Assembly: GCA_026706505.1 (NCBI GenBank) | Contig: JAPOYQ010000188.1 | Span: 5,499-11,809, forward strand | DNA length: 6,311 nt | Direction: 5' to 3' | Origin: Gemmatimonadota bacterium | GTDB taxonomy: Bacteria; Latescibacterota; UBA2968; UBA8231 | Shown here: in pieces, positions 1-5,560 of the stretch | Numbering within the stretch: position 1 is the stretch's first letter | Layout of the letters: every line of letters starts with the position of its first letter | The notes under the pieces: generated by a model | What the model was told of the DNA's origin: nothing | The model's database searches: none | The model's input: the letters and a program-made list of their open reading frames with translations, nothing else | Position numbers and translations under genes: made by a program

Positions 1-341
1 TGATAGTTGCTGACATGCCACTTGCCCGAAAAGAGCATGCGATAACCCGCTTCCCGCATGTCCACGCTCCAAGGACGGATGTGGTCTTTCAAGCCTCGGG
101 TGATGGCATTGGCGACATTTACGTTGTGCCAGACGCCGTGCTGGGTCGGCATCAGGCCGGTCATAAATGATGCGCGCGACGGGCAGCAGTGCGGTGACGG
201 GCAGAAGGCGCGGCTGAAGGTGACGCTCTCCTCGCGGAACTCGTCAAGCACGGGTGTCTTCGCTTTGTACGCGTCGCCAGGTAGTACGGAGCACGCCCGT
301 TGCTGGTCGGTCATGAAGATCAGTATGTTCGGCTTATTCAT
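1..341 (-). CDS. Type I sulfatase, N-terminal part (C-terminus off the left edge)
   Basis: Hydrolyses a sulfate ester, probably on a sugar or glycan. Reading leftward from ATG at 341-339 gives 113 residues with no stop, beginning MNKPNILIFMTDQQRA, the usual sulfatase start in which D12 and Q13 supply metal ligands. Residues 52-56 are CCPSR, the C-x-P-S-R signature; Cys52 would be converted to formylglycine and so needs a maturation enzyme encoded elsewhere. The second family signature appears as GYRMLFSGKWH (99-109). Families of this kind usually run 450-550 residues, so about a quarter is present. I see no signal peptide, so it is either cytoplasmic or starts further upstream; there is also no strong Shine-Dalgarno ahead of the ATG. 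It is divergent from the dehydrogenase operon. The family is certain; the sulfated substrate cannot be told from this fragment. Confidence 0.95.
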   Translation of the reverse strand, partial: MNKPNILIFMTDQQRACSVLPGDAYKAKTPVLDEFREESVTFSRAFCPSPHCCPSRASFMTGLMPTQHGVWHNVNVANAITRGLKDHIRPWSVDMREAGYRMLFSGKWHVSNY

Positions 342-558
342 TTTTCTAGTGAGTTAAGAGGGCGCAAGGACCGATTCGAAAGGGACAGGTCGCCGTCATG
401 ATCGATCAACTCAAGAATCGTGCGAGATTGACCGTTCGGCAGATTCGGAGGTATATTGCGGCCCATATTCTCGTTGGCATGTTCGGCGACTTACTTCTTT
501 TTTTGAGTCCCGCAAAGCTAGACCTGTATCATCGCTAGATTACGACAAGGAGCGCAAT
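342..558. promoter_or_regulatory. Divergent intergenic region with candidate promoter for the plus-strand operon
   Basis: This 217-base gap lies between two divergent start codons, so it should hold promoters for both directions. For the plus strand the best candidate is TTGAGT (503-508) and TATCAT (527-532), 18 bases apart, which is only a moderate match to a sigma-70 promoter. It would put the transcript start near 540, with AAGGAG (547-552) as ribosome binding site for the gene at 559. No convincing operator or minus-strand promoter was found. An open frame of 46 codons (398-538) lies here, but I do not think it is a gene. Confidence 0.3.
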
Positions 559-1710
559 ATGGACAAGGTGCGAATTGGTATTATCGGCCTTGGCGGCATG
601 GGTAGCAACCACGCCACCTATCTTTCTCAAGGCCAAATCGCCGGTGCGGAGCTCGCGGCCGTAGCTGATGTAGACCCAGCCCGGCTCGCGGACGTGCAAG
701 ATAAATACGGCGCGGGCGTGCAAGCGTTTGCCGATGCCGACGCCCTGTTTGCGGCCCAATGCGTAGACGCTGTAATCGTCGCCACTCCCCACTACTTCCA
801 TCCTCCGCTGGTGATCCAGGCGCTCGAAAATGGCCTGCATGCGATGAGCGAGAAGCCGGCCGGGGTCTATACGCGCCAAGTTCGCGAGATGAACGAAGCC
901 GCGGCCAGAAGCGACCGGGTCTTTGGCATGATGTTCAACCAGCGTGCGCGCGACGAGCACCAAAAGCTGAAGTCGCTCGTCGAATCCGGCGAATTGGGAC
1001 CGATTCAGCGCACGGTTTACATCATCAACAACTGGTTCCGCGCCCAGAGCTACTACGATTCAGGTGGCTGGCGGGCGACTTGGGCCGGCGAGGGCGGTGG
1101 CGTGTTGGCCAACCAGTGTCCGCACAATCTCGACCTGTGGCAGTGGATCTGCGGAATGCCGCAACGCGTGCGTGCCTTTTGCCGCTTTGGGCAATACCAC
1201 GACATTGAGGTTGAAGACGATGTAACGGCCTACGTTGAATACGAGAACGGAGCTACGGGCGTTTTTATTACTTCTACGGGCGAGGCTCCGGGGACCAATC
1301 GGCTGGAGATTTCAGCGGACCGCGGCAAGGTGGTGTTGGAAGGCGGCAAGATCACCTTTTGGCGCACGACGGAGTCGGCGGGCAAGTTCCTCGAGGAGTG
1401 GCCGCATGGGTTTGGCAGCCCAGAAGTTTGGAAGTGCGAGATCCCGGGCGGCGGTGGCGAGGAGCACAAGGGGATTACCCGAAACTGGGTGCAAGCTATC
1501 CGTACGGGCGCGCCGCTGTTGGCTGCGGGGACCGAGGGGATCAACGGCGTGGAGTTGGCCAATGCGATGTTGCTTTCGACGTGGACGGACGATTGGGTAC
1601 ATATTCCGGTGGACGAGGATTTGTACTACGAAGAGCTGCAAAAGCGGGTGGCTACCTCCAAGGTGAAAGAAGGGGGTGGACAGGTGATGGACGTGCAGGG
1701 GACGTTTTAA
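559..1710 (+). CDS. Gfo/Idh/MocA family NAD(P)-dependent oxidoreductase
   Basis: Cytoplasmic dehydrogenase of 383 residues, a normal length for the family; members oxidise or reduce a hydroxyl of sugars, inositols or their derivatives. The N-terminal Rossmann domain (about 1-125) has the nucleotide loop IGLGGMGSNH with G10, G12 and G15. An acidic end of the second strand (VADVD, D37) favours NAD over NADP. The conserved EKP is at 98-100, with K99 the expected catalytic lysine. The C-terminal alpha/beta domain carries GGGVLANQCPHNLDLW, where H189 and D192 match the family's catalytic His and nearby Asp. The ATG is preceded by AAGGAG (547-552), six bases away. It is the first gene of the plus-strand run, followed after 71 bases by a TIM-barrel isomerase-like gene, a pairing typical of sugar or inositol catabolism. 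The substrate is not predictable; family assignment is firm. Confidence 0.95.
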   Translation: MDKVRIGIIGLGGMGSNHATYLSQGQIAGAELAAVADVDPARLADVQDKYGAGVQAFADADALFAAQCVDAVIVATPHYFHPPLVIQALENGLHAMSEKPAGVYTRQVREMNEAAARSDRVFGMMFNQRARDEHQKLKSLVESGELGPIQRTVYIINNWFRAQSYYDSGGWRATWAGEGGGVLANQCPHNLDLWQWICGMPQRVRAFCRFGQYHDIEVEDDVTAYVEYENGATGVFITSTGEAPGTNRLEISADRGKVVLEGGKITFWRTTESAGKFLEEWPHGFGSPEVWKCEIPGGGGEEHKGITRNWVQAIRTGAPLLAAGTEGINGVELANAMLLSTWTDDWVHIPVDEDLYYEELQKRVATSKVKEGGGQVMDVQGTF

Positions 1711-1729
1711 TGTTTTAATCGTAACAAGA

Positions 1730-1755
1730 AGCGGTAGGGAGTTTTACCCGCCGCT
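1730..1755 (+). other. Imperfect intergenic hairpin
   Basis: AGCGG (1730-1734) pairs with CCGCT (1751-1755), and GGG (1737-1739) with CCC (1747-1749), with an internal loop TA opposite G and a 7-base loop. No T-run follows, so it is not an intrinsic terminator. It lies between the dehydrogenase stop and the ribosome binding site of the next gene, and could affect mRNA stability. It may also be chance. Confidence 0.3.
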
Positions 1756-1769
1756 GGCTCGAATTTTGG

Positions 1770-1777
1770 AAGGAGGG
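1770..1777 (+). promoter_or_regulatory. Strong Shine-Dalgarno fixing a GTG start at 1782
   Basis: AAGGAGGG ends four bases before GTG at 1782-1784; the core GGAGG (1772-1776) is five bases away. This supports GTG, translated as Met, over the ATG six codons in (1797). Confidence 0.85.
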
Positions 1778-1781
1778 AACC

Positions 1782-2567
1782 GTGAAACTTGCGTTGATGC
1801 CAGGAGGTCTGCTGTCGTCGGCAGAGATGCGGTCCGAGGGATTCGAGGCGGTACAGATGTTTTTCGGCGGGGGAGCAGACGGAGATGCAACGGACCCATC
1901 GGCAGAGGATATCGACAAGGTACTACAGGCGGCCGATATCGCGCTGGCGGCGATGACGTTGCACGTCGATCTGGTCGGGCCAAAGGGAATGGTCCGGGAG
2001 GATGTCGAAAGGTTAGTGCGCTGCGTGGAGAAGACGGCAGCGCTCGAAGGGCGTTTCGGCGACAACCCGCGGCCAGTGCTAGTGTGGCATCCGTCGGGGT
2101 ATCCAGAAGAGGGCGTTGACGACCAAGCGGTGTTCGAGGGGCTGTGCACAGGGCTGGCGACGGCCTGTGCGACAGCGGAGCGGCTTGGCATTGTCATCGC
2201 GGTGGAGATGACGCGGGCGGGGAGCATCGACGGGGCAGAGCGCTTTTTGCGAGTGCAGGATCGGGTGAGGTCTAGAGCGCTCAAAGTCTGCATGGACGCG
2301 GCGAACTTCGCGCCAGACCGCACCCCGCTAGTGCGCGCGGTGCGGATGCTCGGCCCCGATATCGCAATCGCCCATGGCAAGGATGCGCGCTTTGCCGAAA
2401 ACGGCGAGGTCGCCGACTACGGGCCGACGGGGTCGGGGTGCTTGGATTATTCGACCTACATTGGCGCGTTACAGGAGTGGGCGCAGGTGCCCTATTTCGT
2501 CTTTGAGTACTACAGAAGTCGCGACGACCTATTGAATGCACGCGATGTTGTGCGGGCCTGTTTGTAG
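1782..2567 (+). CDS. Sugar phosphate isomerase/epimerase-like TIM-barrel protein (xylose isomerase-like, AP endonuclease 2 superfamily)
   Basis: A 261-residue cytoplasmic protein expected to isomerise, epimerise or dehydrate a sugar or keto-sugar at a divalent metal site. The metal ligands of this superfamily occur in the expected order and spacing: E142 in VAVEMTR, D172 in CMDAANF, H198 in IAHGKD, and E242 in FVFEYY near the C-terminus. Two further strand-end histidines, H61 (TLHVDL) and H103 (VWHPSG), fit the barrel's substrate pocket. Length is typical for the IolE/IolI/Hyi-like group, but I cannot choose among those activities. The GTG start is set by a strong Shine-Dalgarno. It stands between a dehydrogenase 71 bases upstream and an MBL-cupin fusion 40 bases downstream, and probably shares their transcript. 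The family is secure; the reaction is inferred. Confidence 0.9.
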   Translation: MKLALMPGGLLSSAEMRSEGFEAVQMFFGGGADGDATDPSAEDIDKVLQAADIALAAMTLHVDLVGPKGMVREDVERLVRCVEKTAALEGRFGDNPRPVLVWHPSGYPEEGVDDQAVFEGLCTGLATACATAERLGIVIAVEMTRAGSIDGAERFLRVQDRVRSRALKVCMDAANFAPDRTPLVRAVRMLGPDIAIAHGKDARFAENGEVADYGPTGSGCLDYSTYIGALQEWAQVPYFVFEYYRSRDDLLNARDVVRACL

Positions 2568-2607
2568 AAACGGTTTTATTCACTCTTAAAATCGCCGGAC
2601 ATACACT

Positions 2608-3678
2608 GTGAAAGAAATCGCCGTTACAAACTTCTATTCTTGGTCCATCTTCAGCCAAGAGCGCCAAATCGACTTCAACGGCCATCTGTGGGTGCGTGAA
2701 GAAGGCAATATCCTGATCGACCCGGTGCCCATGACAGCGGCTGATTTGGAGCAGTTCGATCAATTGGGCGGGGCCACTTGGATCGTGCTGACCAATCGCG
2801 ACCACGAGCGCGAAGCCGCGTTTTTCCAAGACCGCACCGGTGCTCGCATCGCCGCCCACCGCGCCGACGCCGACTTGTTTGACCAGCCACCGGACCGTCG
2901 GCTGGACGACGGCGAGGAAATCGTTCCCGGGCTCCAAGTGGTGCATTTAGCGCACGGCAAGAGTCCGGGTGAGATTGCCCTGTATTGGCCGACCCTCAAG
3001 CTAGTCTTAGCAGGCGATCTGGTCGTCGGCGCGCCGCTGGGCCGCATTACTTTGCTGCCGGACGCCAAGCTTGCCGATCCGCCCCAAGCGGCCTTGGGCT
3101 TGCGCAAATTATTGCAACTCGACTTTGACGCTCTGTTGATGGGCGACGGGCATTCCGTTCTGCACGACGCTCGCCGACTGTTGCTCGAATGCTTGGAGGA
3201 ACGGACCGACATTTACATCAATAAGATCAATGTAGAGGATATTCCTTGGACGTCGGGGGGTGGACCTGCGGGCTACCGCTGGGAGATCAAGGATATCGAT
3301 CCGCTCATCGGTGGCCAGCATCTGGGCTACTGCCTCTTCCGCCTGTCCGCTGGCCAGTCGATCTGTCCGCAGCACTTTCATCACTTTGAAGAGGAAATGT
3401 TCTACATCCTCGAAGGGGCCTGTACGCTGATCAGTCCCCGAGGTCCAGTGGCGGTAGAACAGGGTGACTTTATCGCCTTCCCACCCGGTCCCCGCAGCGC
3501 TCACAAGTTCACCAATCAAGGACAGCAACCCTGTGTGCTCTTGGCCTTGAGCAATGTCCTGCCGCACGATTTGGCCCAATATCCCGATTCCGACAAAATT
3601 AACATCCGTTCCTTAGACCGACAGCGCATTTTCCGCCGCGCCGACGCGGTGGATTACTGGTCGGGCGAAACGGATTGA
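2608..3678 (+). CDS. Metallo-beta-lactamase-fold / cupin fusion protein
   Basis: A 356-residue protein with two domains and no signal peptide. Residues about 1-195 look like an MBL-fold hydrolase: strand GHLWVREEGNILIDP (25-39), a degenerate metal motif LTNRDH (61-66), AHGKSPGEI with H116, AGDLVVG with D137, and GDGHS with H182. The usual HxHxDH is reduced to DH (D65, H66), with L61 and N63 in place of two zinc-binding histidines, so a single-metal site is likely. Residues about 235-320 form a cupin: motif 1 has H256, H258, E263 and G270 (PQHFHHFEEEMFYILEG), and motif 2 has G286, P292, G294, H299 and N303, so this metal site looks complete. The start is GTG with no clear Shine-Dalgarno; a stop at 2587-2589 excludes much further upstream starts. 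The cysteine hydrolase gene begins nine bases later. Function is unknown; hydrolysis of a lactone or ester intermediate is a guess. Confidence 0.88.
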   Translation: MKEIAVTNFYSWSIFSQERQIDFNGHLWVREEGNILIDPVPMTAADLEQFDQLGGATWIVLTNRDHEREAAFFQDRTGARIAAHRADADLFDQPPDRRLDDGEEIVPGLQVVHLAHGKSPGEIALYWPTLKLVLAGDLVVGAPLGRITLLPDAKLADPPQAALGLRKLLQLDFDALLMGDGHSVLHDARRLLLECLEERTDIYINKINVEDIPWTSGGGPAGYRWEIKDIDPLIGGQHLGYCLFRLSAGQSICPQHFHHFEEEMFYILEGACTLISPRGPVAVEQGDFIAFPPGPRSAHKFTNQGQQPCVLLALSNVLPHDLAQYPDSDKINIRSLDRQRIFRRADAVDYWSGETD

Positions 3679-3683
3679 GAGGA
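3677..3683 (+). promoter_or_regulatory. Shine-Dalgarno overlapping the upstream stop codon
   Basis: GAGAGGA begins inside the TGA (3676-3678) that ends the MBL-cupin gene and ends four bases before ATG at 3688. The overlap suggests translational coupling, so the fusion protein and the cysteine hydrolase are likely made in step. Confidence 0.75.
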
Positions 3684-3687
3684 CAAT

Positions 3688-4437
3688 ATGAGCAACGTTT
3701 TGCGACTGAATCTGCGCTCTCAGCGCCTTGCACAAGACGAGGGCGGCCACGCTATCTGGGAAGTGCAGACCAACACCCAAGAATGGGCGGCGGATCAAAC
3801 TGCGCTCTTGCTGTGCGACGTGTGGAACGGCCACTGGTGCCGCGGTGCGGTCGAGCGCCTCGACGCTATGATCGAGCGGATGGACGCGGTGGTCCGAGCG
3901 GTGCGCGCGGCCGGCGGCTTGATCGTCCACGCGCCTTCGAATACCATGGATTTTTACGCCGATGCGCCGGCTCGTCAGCGCGCGCTCGCGGCCCCCCAAG
4001 TTGCGCCGCCGCCCGATGCCGAGCGCCCAGATCCGCCCTTGCCGGTAGATGCCTCCGATCACGGGGCGGACACTGGCGAGACTGAGACCTACAAGGCTTG
4101 GAATCGGCAGCATCCGGGGATTGGGATTGACCAAGAGCGGGATATTATTTCGGATGATGGGACAGAGGTGTATAGCTACTTGCAGCACCAGGGGATTGCG
4201 CACTTGCTGATTATGGGCGTCCATACCAATATGTGCGTTTTGCACCGGACCTTTGCCATTAAGCAGATGGTGCGCTGGGGGGTGGATGTGGCGCTGATCC
4301 GCGACTTGACTGACGCAATGTACAATCCAGCCATGCCGCCTTACGTCAGCCACGACGAGGGCACGGGCTTGGTGGTCGAGTTTATCGAAAAATTTTGGTG
4401 TCCGAGCGTGGAGAGTAAAGATTTAATCGGGGCGTAA
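3688..4437 (+). CDS. Isochorismatase-like cysteine hydrolase
   Basis: A 249-residue cytoplasmic enzyme of the isochorismatase/nicotinamidase superfamily, whose members cleave amide, carbamoyl or enol-ether bonds with an Asp-Lys-Cys triad. D44 lies in ALLLCDVWNGHWC. The nucleophile is C183 in MGVHTNMCVLHRTF. The best lysine candidate is K136 in TYKAWNRQHPGI, though this is less certain than the other two. A Pro- and Ala-rich insertion (about 92-130) separates D44 from the lysine, making this longer than a typical nicotinamidase (about 180-210 residues). Similar longer proteins occur in glycan-degrading bacteria. The start is only nine bases after the preceding stop, with its ribosome binding site overlapping that stop, so it belongs to the same operon. 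The stop codon sits in the loop of a hairpin (4423-4453). The substrate is unknown; nothing here suggests siderophore or NAD metabolism. Confidence 0.92.
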   Translation: MSNVLRLNLRSQRLAQDEGGHAIWEVQTNTQEWAADQTALLLCDVWNGHWCRGAVERLDAMIERMDAVVRAVRAAGGLIVHAPSNTMDFYADAPARQRALAAPQVAPPPDAERPDPPLPVDASDHGADTGETETYKAWNRQHPGIGIDQERDIISDDGTEVYSYLQHQGIAHLLIMGVHTNMCVLHRTFAIKQMVRWGVDVALIRDLTDAMYNPAMPPYVSHDEGTGLVVEFIEKFWCPSVESKDLIGA

Positions 4438-4453
4438 AATCGCGCCCCATTAA
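4423..4453 (+). terminator. GC-rich hairpin around the cysteine hydrolase stop (possible weak or partial terminator)
   Basis: GGGGCG (4429-4434) pairs with CGCCCC (4443-4448), and the stem continues below a single bulged C (4428) with TTAAT (4423-4427) against ATTAA (4449-4453), giving 11 pairs. The TAA stop is the first three bases of the 8-base loop. No T-run follows, so full termination is doubtful; an attenuating or mRNA-protecting role is as likely. Confidence 0.45.
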
Positions 4454-4457
4454 CCAA

Positions 4458-4481
4458 GAGTCGTCTATGCACAGGCGACTC
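4458..4481 (+). other. Second intergenic hairpin in the leader of the CBM9-like gene
   Basis: GAGTCGTCT (4458-4466) pairs with AGGCGACTC (4473-4481), nine pairs including one G-U, around a 6-base loop ATGCAC. The ATG in the loop (4467) is in frame with the downstream gene but lacks a ribosome binding site there. The hairpin starts only five bases after the preceding one. Confidence 0.5.
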
Positions 4482-4499
4482 ACACTTAAGAGCAAACCT

Positions 4500-4509
4500 A
4501 AAGGAGGTG
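4500..4509 (+). promoter_or_regulatory. Strong Shine-Dalgarno fixing the CBM9-like start at 4515
   Basis: AAAGGAGGTG is a near-perfect match to the anti-Shine-Dalgarno and ends five bases before ATG at 4515. It decides against the in-frame ATG at 4467, which would put 16 charged residues ahead of the signal peptide. Its strength suggests high expression. Confidence 0.9.
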
Positions 4510-4514
4510 CTTTT

Positions 4515-5411
4515 ATGCGACTCATCAGCGTGTTTTGTCTCATGCTGGCCTTCGTGCTGGCTGGAAGTGCTCATGCCCATATCGGCGAAAAGGTCTTTTT
4601 GATCTTCGAGATCCCGGATGCCGATTTAGGGGATATCGACCTCTTTGATGGGGATATCGACGACTGGGAGGACGTGGTCGGCGACGCTTCGCTCACGCCT
4701 GAGGATTTTTTCGCCGATCCAACCGTTGGCGATGGTGCCCAGTACGATCCGGCCGATATGGACTATCGGCTCTGGCTGGGCTGGAACAACACCAACAATC
4801 GGCTCTACCTCGCGGCCGAGCGCACCGACAATGTGTACATCAACGAGTACGCCGGCGGCGCGCCCGCCTCGGTGTGGCAGCACGATTCGGTCGAGTTCAT
4901 GGTGGATGGCGACCACTCCGGTGGCCAGTACAATTTCGGCAACGACGAGACCATGACCGACGAGGAGAAGGCGCTCAACCAAAATCGCCAAGCCCAGAAG
5001 TGGAACGCGATTTTCGATTCGCCCGACGGGCGATTTTTGGGCTATCCTGGCCGGGCCGATTGGCTCAACTCACCGCCTCTGAGCGATGGTGGCGGCGGGT
5101 CGATCGGCGAAGCGCCAACTACGTCGATTCTCGAAATCTACGTCACGCCCTATGATGATATCGTCTTTAGCGACCAAGCGGCCAGCGTGGCCACGGACCT
5201 GGAGCCAGGCCACATCATCGGCTTCCAGATCGCCATGCCGGACTTCGACGAAGCCCCCCAACAGTACCGGGGCTATCACACTCTCTCTGGCCAAGCGGCG
5301 ACCTTCCGCTATGCCGAGCGCTTCGTCGATGGCCAGCTAGTCGGTGCCGCCGACGCTACTGCGGTTGAGGACCGGTCGTGGGCGCGGATCAAGGCGAGTT
5401 TTAACGAGTAG
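4515..5411 (+). CDS. Secreted CBM9-like (DOMON-fold) carbohydrate-binding protein
   Basis: A 298-residue exported protein. Residues 1-21 are a signal peptide: basic start MRL, a hydrophobic core, and a cleavage site SAHA before HIGEK. The mature part opens with a very acidic segment, including DGDIDDWEDV (45-54), the same shape as the 'DGDLSDW' opening of family 9-like carbohydrate-binding domains. The beta-strand pattern continues with RLWLGWNNTNNRLYLAAE (85-102) and then WQHDSVEFMVDGDHSGG (121-137), which is also typical of that fold. The C-terminal half (about 165-298) holds further strands and a Gly-rich loop DGGGGS (191-196). There is no catalytic motif, lipobox or membrane anchor, so it is probably periplasmic or extracellular and binds a sugar or glycan. 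The gene lies 77 bases after the cysteine hydrolase, behind two hairpins, and ends at a strong terminator. The specific ligand is unknown. Confidence 0.82.
   Translation: MRLISVFCLMLAFVLAGSAHAHIGEKVFLIFEIPDADLGDIDLFDGDIDDWEDVVGDASLTPEDFFADPTVGDGAQYDPADMDYRLWLGWNNTNNRLYLAAERTDNVYINEYAGGAPASVWQHDSVEFMVDGDHSGGQYNFGNDETMTDEEKALNQNRQAQKWNAIFDSPDGRFLGYPGRADWLNSPPLSDGGGGSIGEAPTTSILEIYVTPYDDIVFSDQAASVATDLEPGHIIGFQIAMPDFDEAPQQYRGYHTLSGQAATFRYAERFVDGQLVGAADATAVEDRSWARIKASFNE
4629..4661 (+). repeat. Short direct repeat inside the acidic N-terminus of the CBM9-like gene
   Basis: GGGGATATCGAC occurs at 4629-4640 and exactly again at 4650-4661, 21 bases (seven codons) apart and in the same frame. Each copy encodes a GDID motif, giving GDIDLFDGDIDDW. 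This looks like a small in-frame duplication that enlarges an Asp-rich, possibly calcium-binding, segment. Confidence 0.6.
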
Positions 5412-5429
5412 GTTTTCTTTCTACTTTTT

Positions 5430-5474
5430 ACCCTCTGCGAGAGAGGCGGCACTTCTCTCGCAGAGGGTGTTTTT
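5430..5474 (+). terminator. Strong rho-independent terminator
   Basis: ACCCTCTGCGAGAGA (5430-5444) and its exact complement TCTCTCGCAGAGGGT (5454-5468) form a perfect 15-pair stem with a 9-base loop, followed one base later by five T (5470-5474). It starts 18 bases after the CBM9-like stop and should end the upstream transcript, so the transporter gene beyond needs its own promoter or readthrough. There is no T-run on the opposite strand, so it works in one direction. Confidence 0.92.
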
Positions 5475-5516
5475 ATGCAAAAGGCCGTTTATATCAATTC
5501 TTTACGAGAGGTTGCT

Positions 5517-5552
5517 ATGACAAACAAGCCTAGAGCAACCGCCGACTTCTAG
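5517..5552 (+). other. Short reading frame with a good ribosome binding site, ahead of the transporter gene
   Basis: ATG at 5517 follows GAGAGG (5506-5511) by five bases and encodes 11 residues, MTNKPRATADF, ending at TAG 5550-5552. That is eight bases before the likely TTG start of the substrate-binding protein, in a different frame. It could be a leader peptide coupled to the transporter gene by reinitiation, or the true start of that gene broken by a one-base change. Nothing in the peptide suggests attenuation, such as runs of one codon. Confidence 0.35.
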
Positions 5553-5560
5553 CAGTTCTT

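Noticed and set aside
58..357. Plus-strand 99-codon frame opposite the sulfatase
   Set aside because: The minus strand encodes an unmistakable sulfatase with both signatures; the plus frame is its shadow.
448..472. Imperfect inverted repeat (GAG..ATAT / ATAT.CTC) as a regulator site in the divergent region
   Set aside because: Arms need gaps on both sides and only seven bases pair; too weak to call an operator.
398..538. A 46-codon open frame (MIDQLKNRARL...) in the divergent intergenic region, ending 20 bases before the dehydrogenase gene
   Set aside because: No proper ribosome binding site, codon use unlike the neighbouring genes, no recognised family, and it overlaps the only promoter candidate. 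A chance frame is most likely.
3109..4353. Long minus-strand frames opposite the MBL-cupin and cysteine hydrolase genes
   Set aside because: They lie opposite proteins with complete motifs on the plus strand, have no family features, and are expected in sequence of this base composition.
4467..4514. Upstream ATG at 4467 as the start of the CBM9-like protein
   Set aside because: It sits in a hairpin loop without a ribosome site and would place a charged stretch before the signal peptide, whereas ATG 4515 has a near-perfect Shine-Dalgarno.
5472..5500. TATATC (5490-5495) as a -10 box for the transporter gene
   Set aside because: No acceptable -35 hexamer at the right distance; the upstream sequence is the terminator's T-run. 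A promoter is expected near here but cannot be placed.
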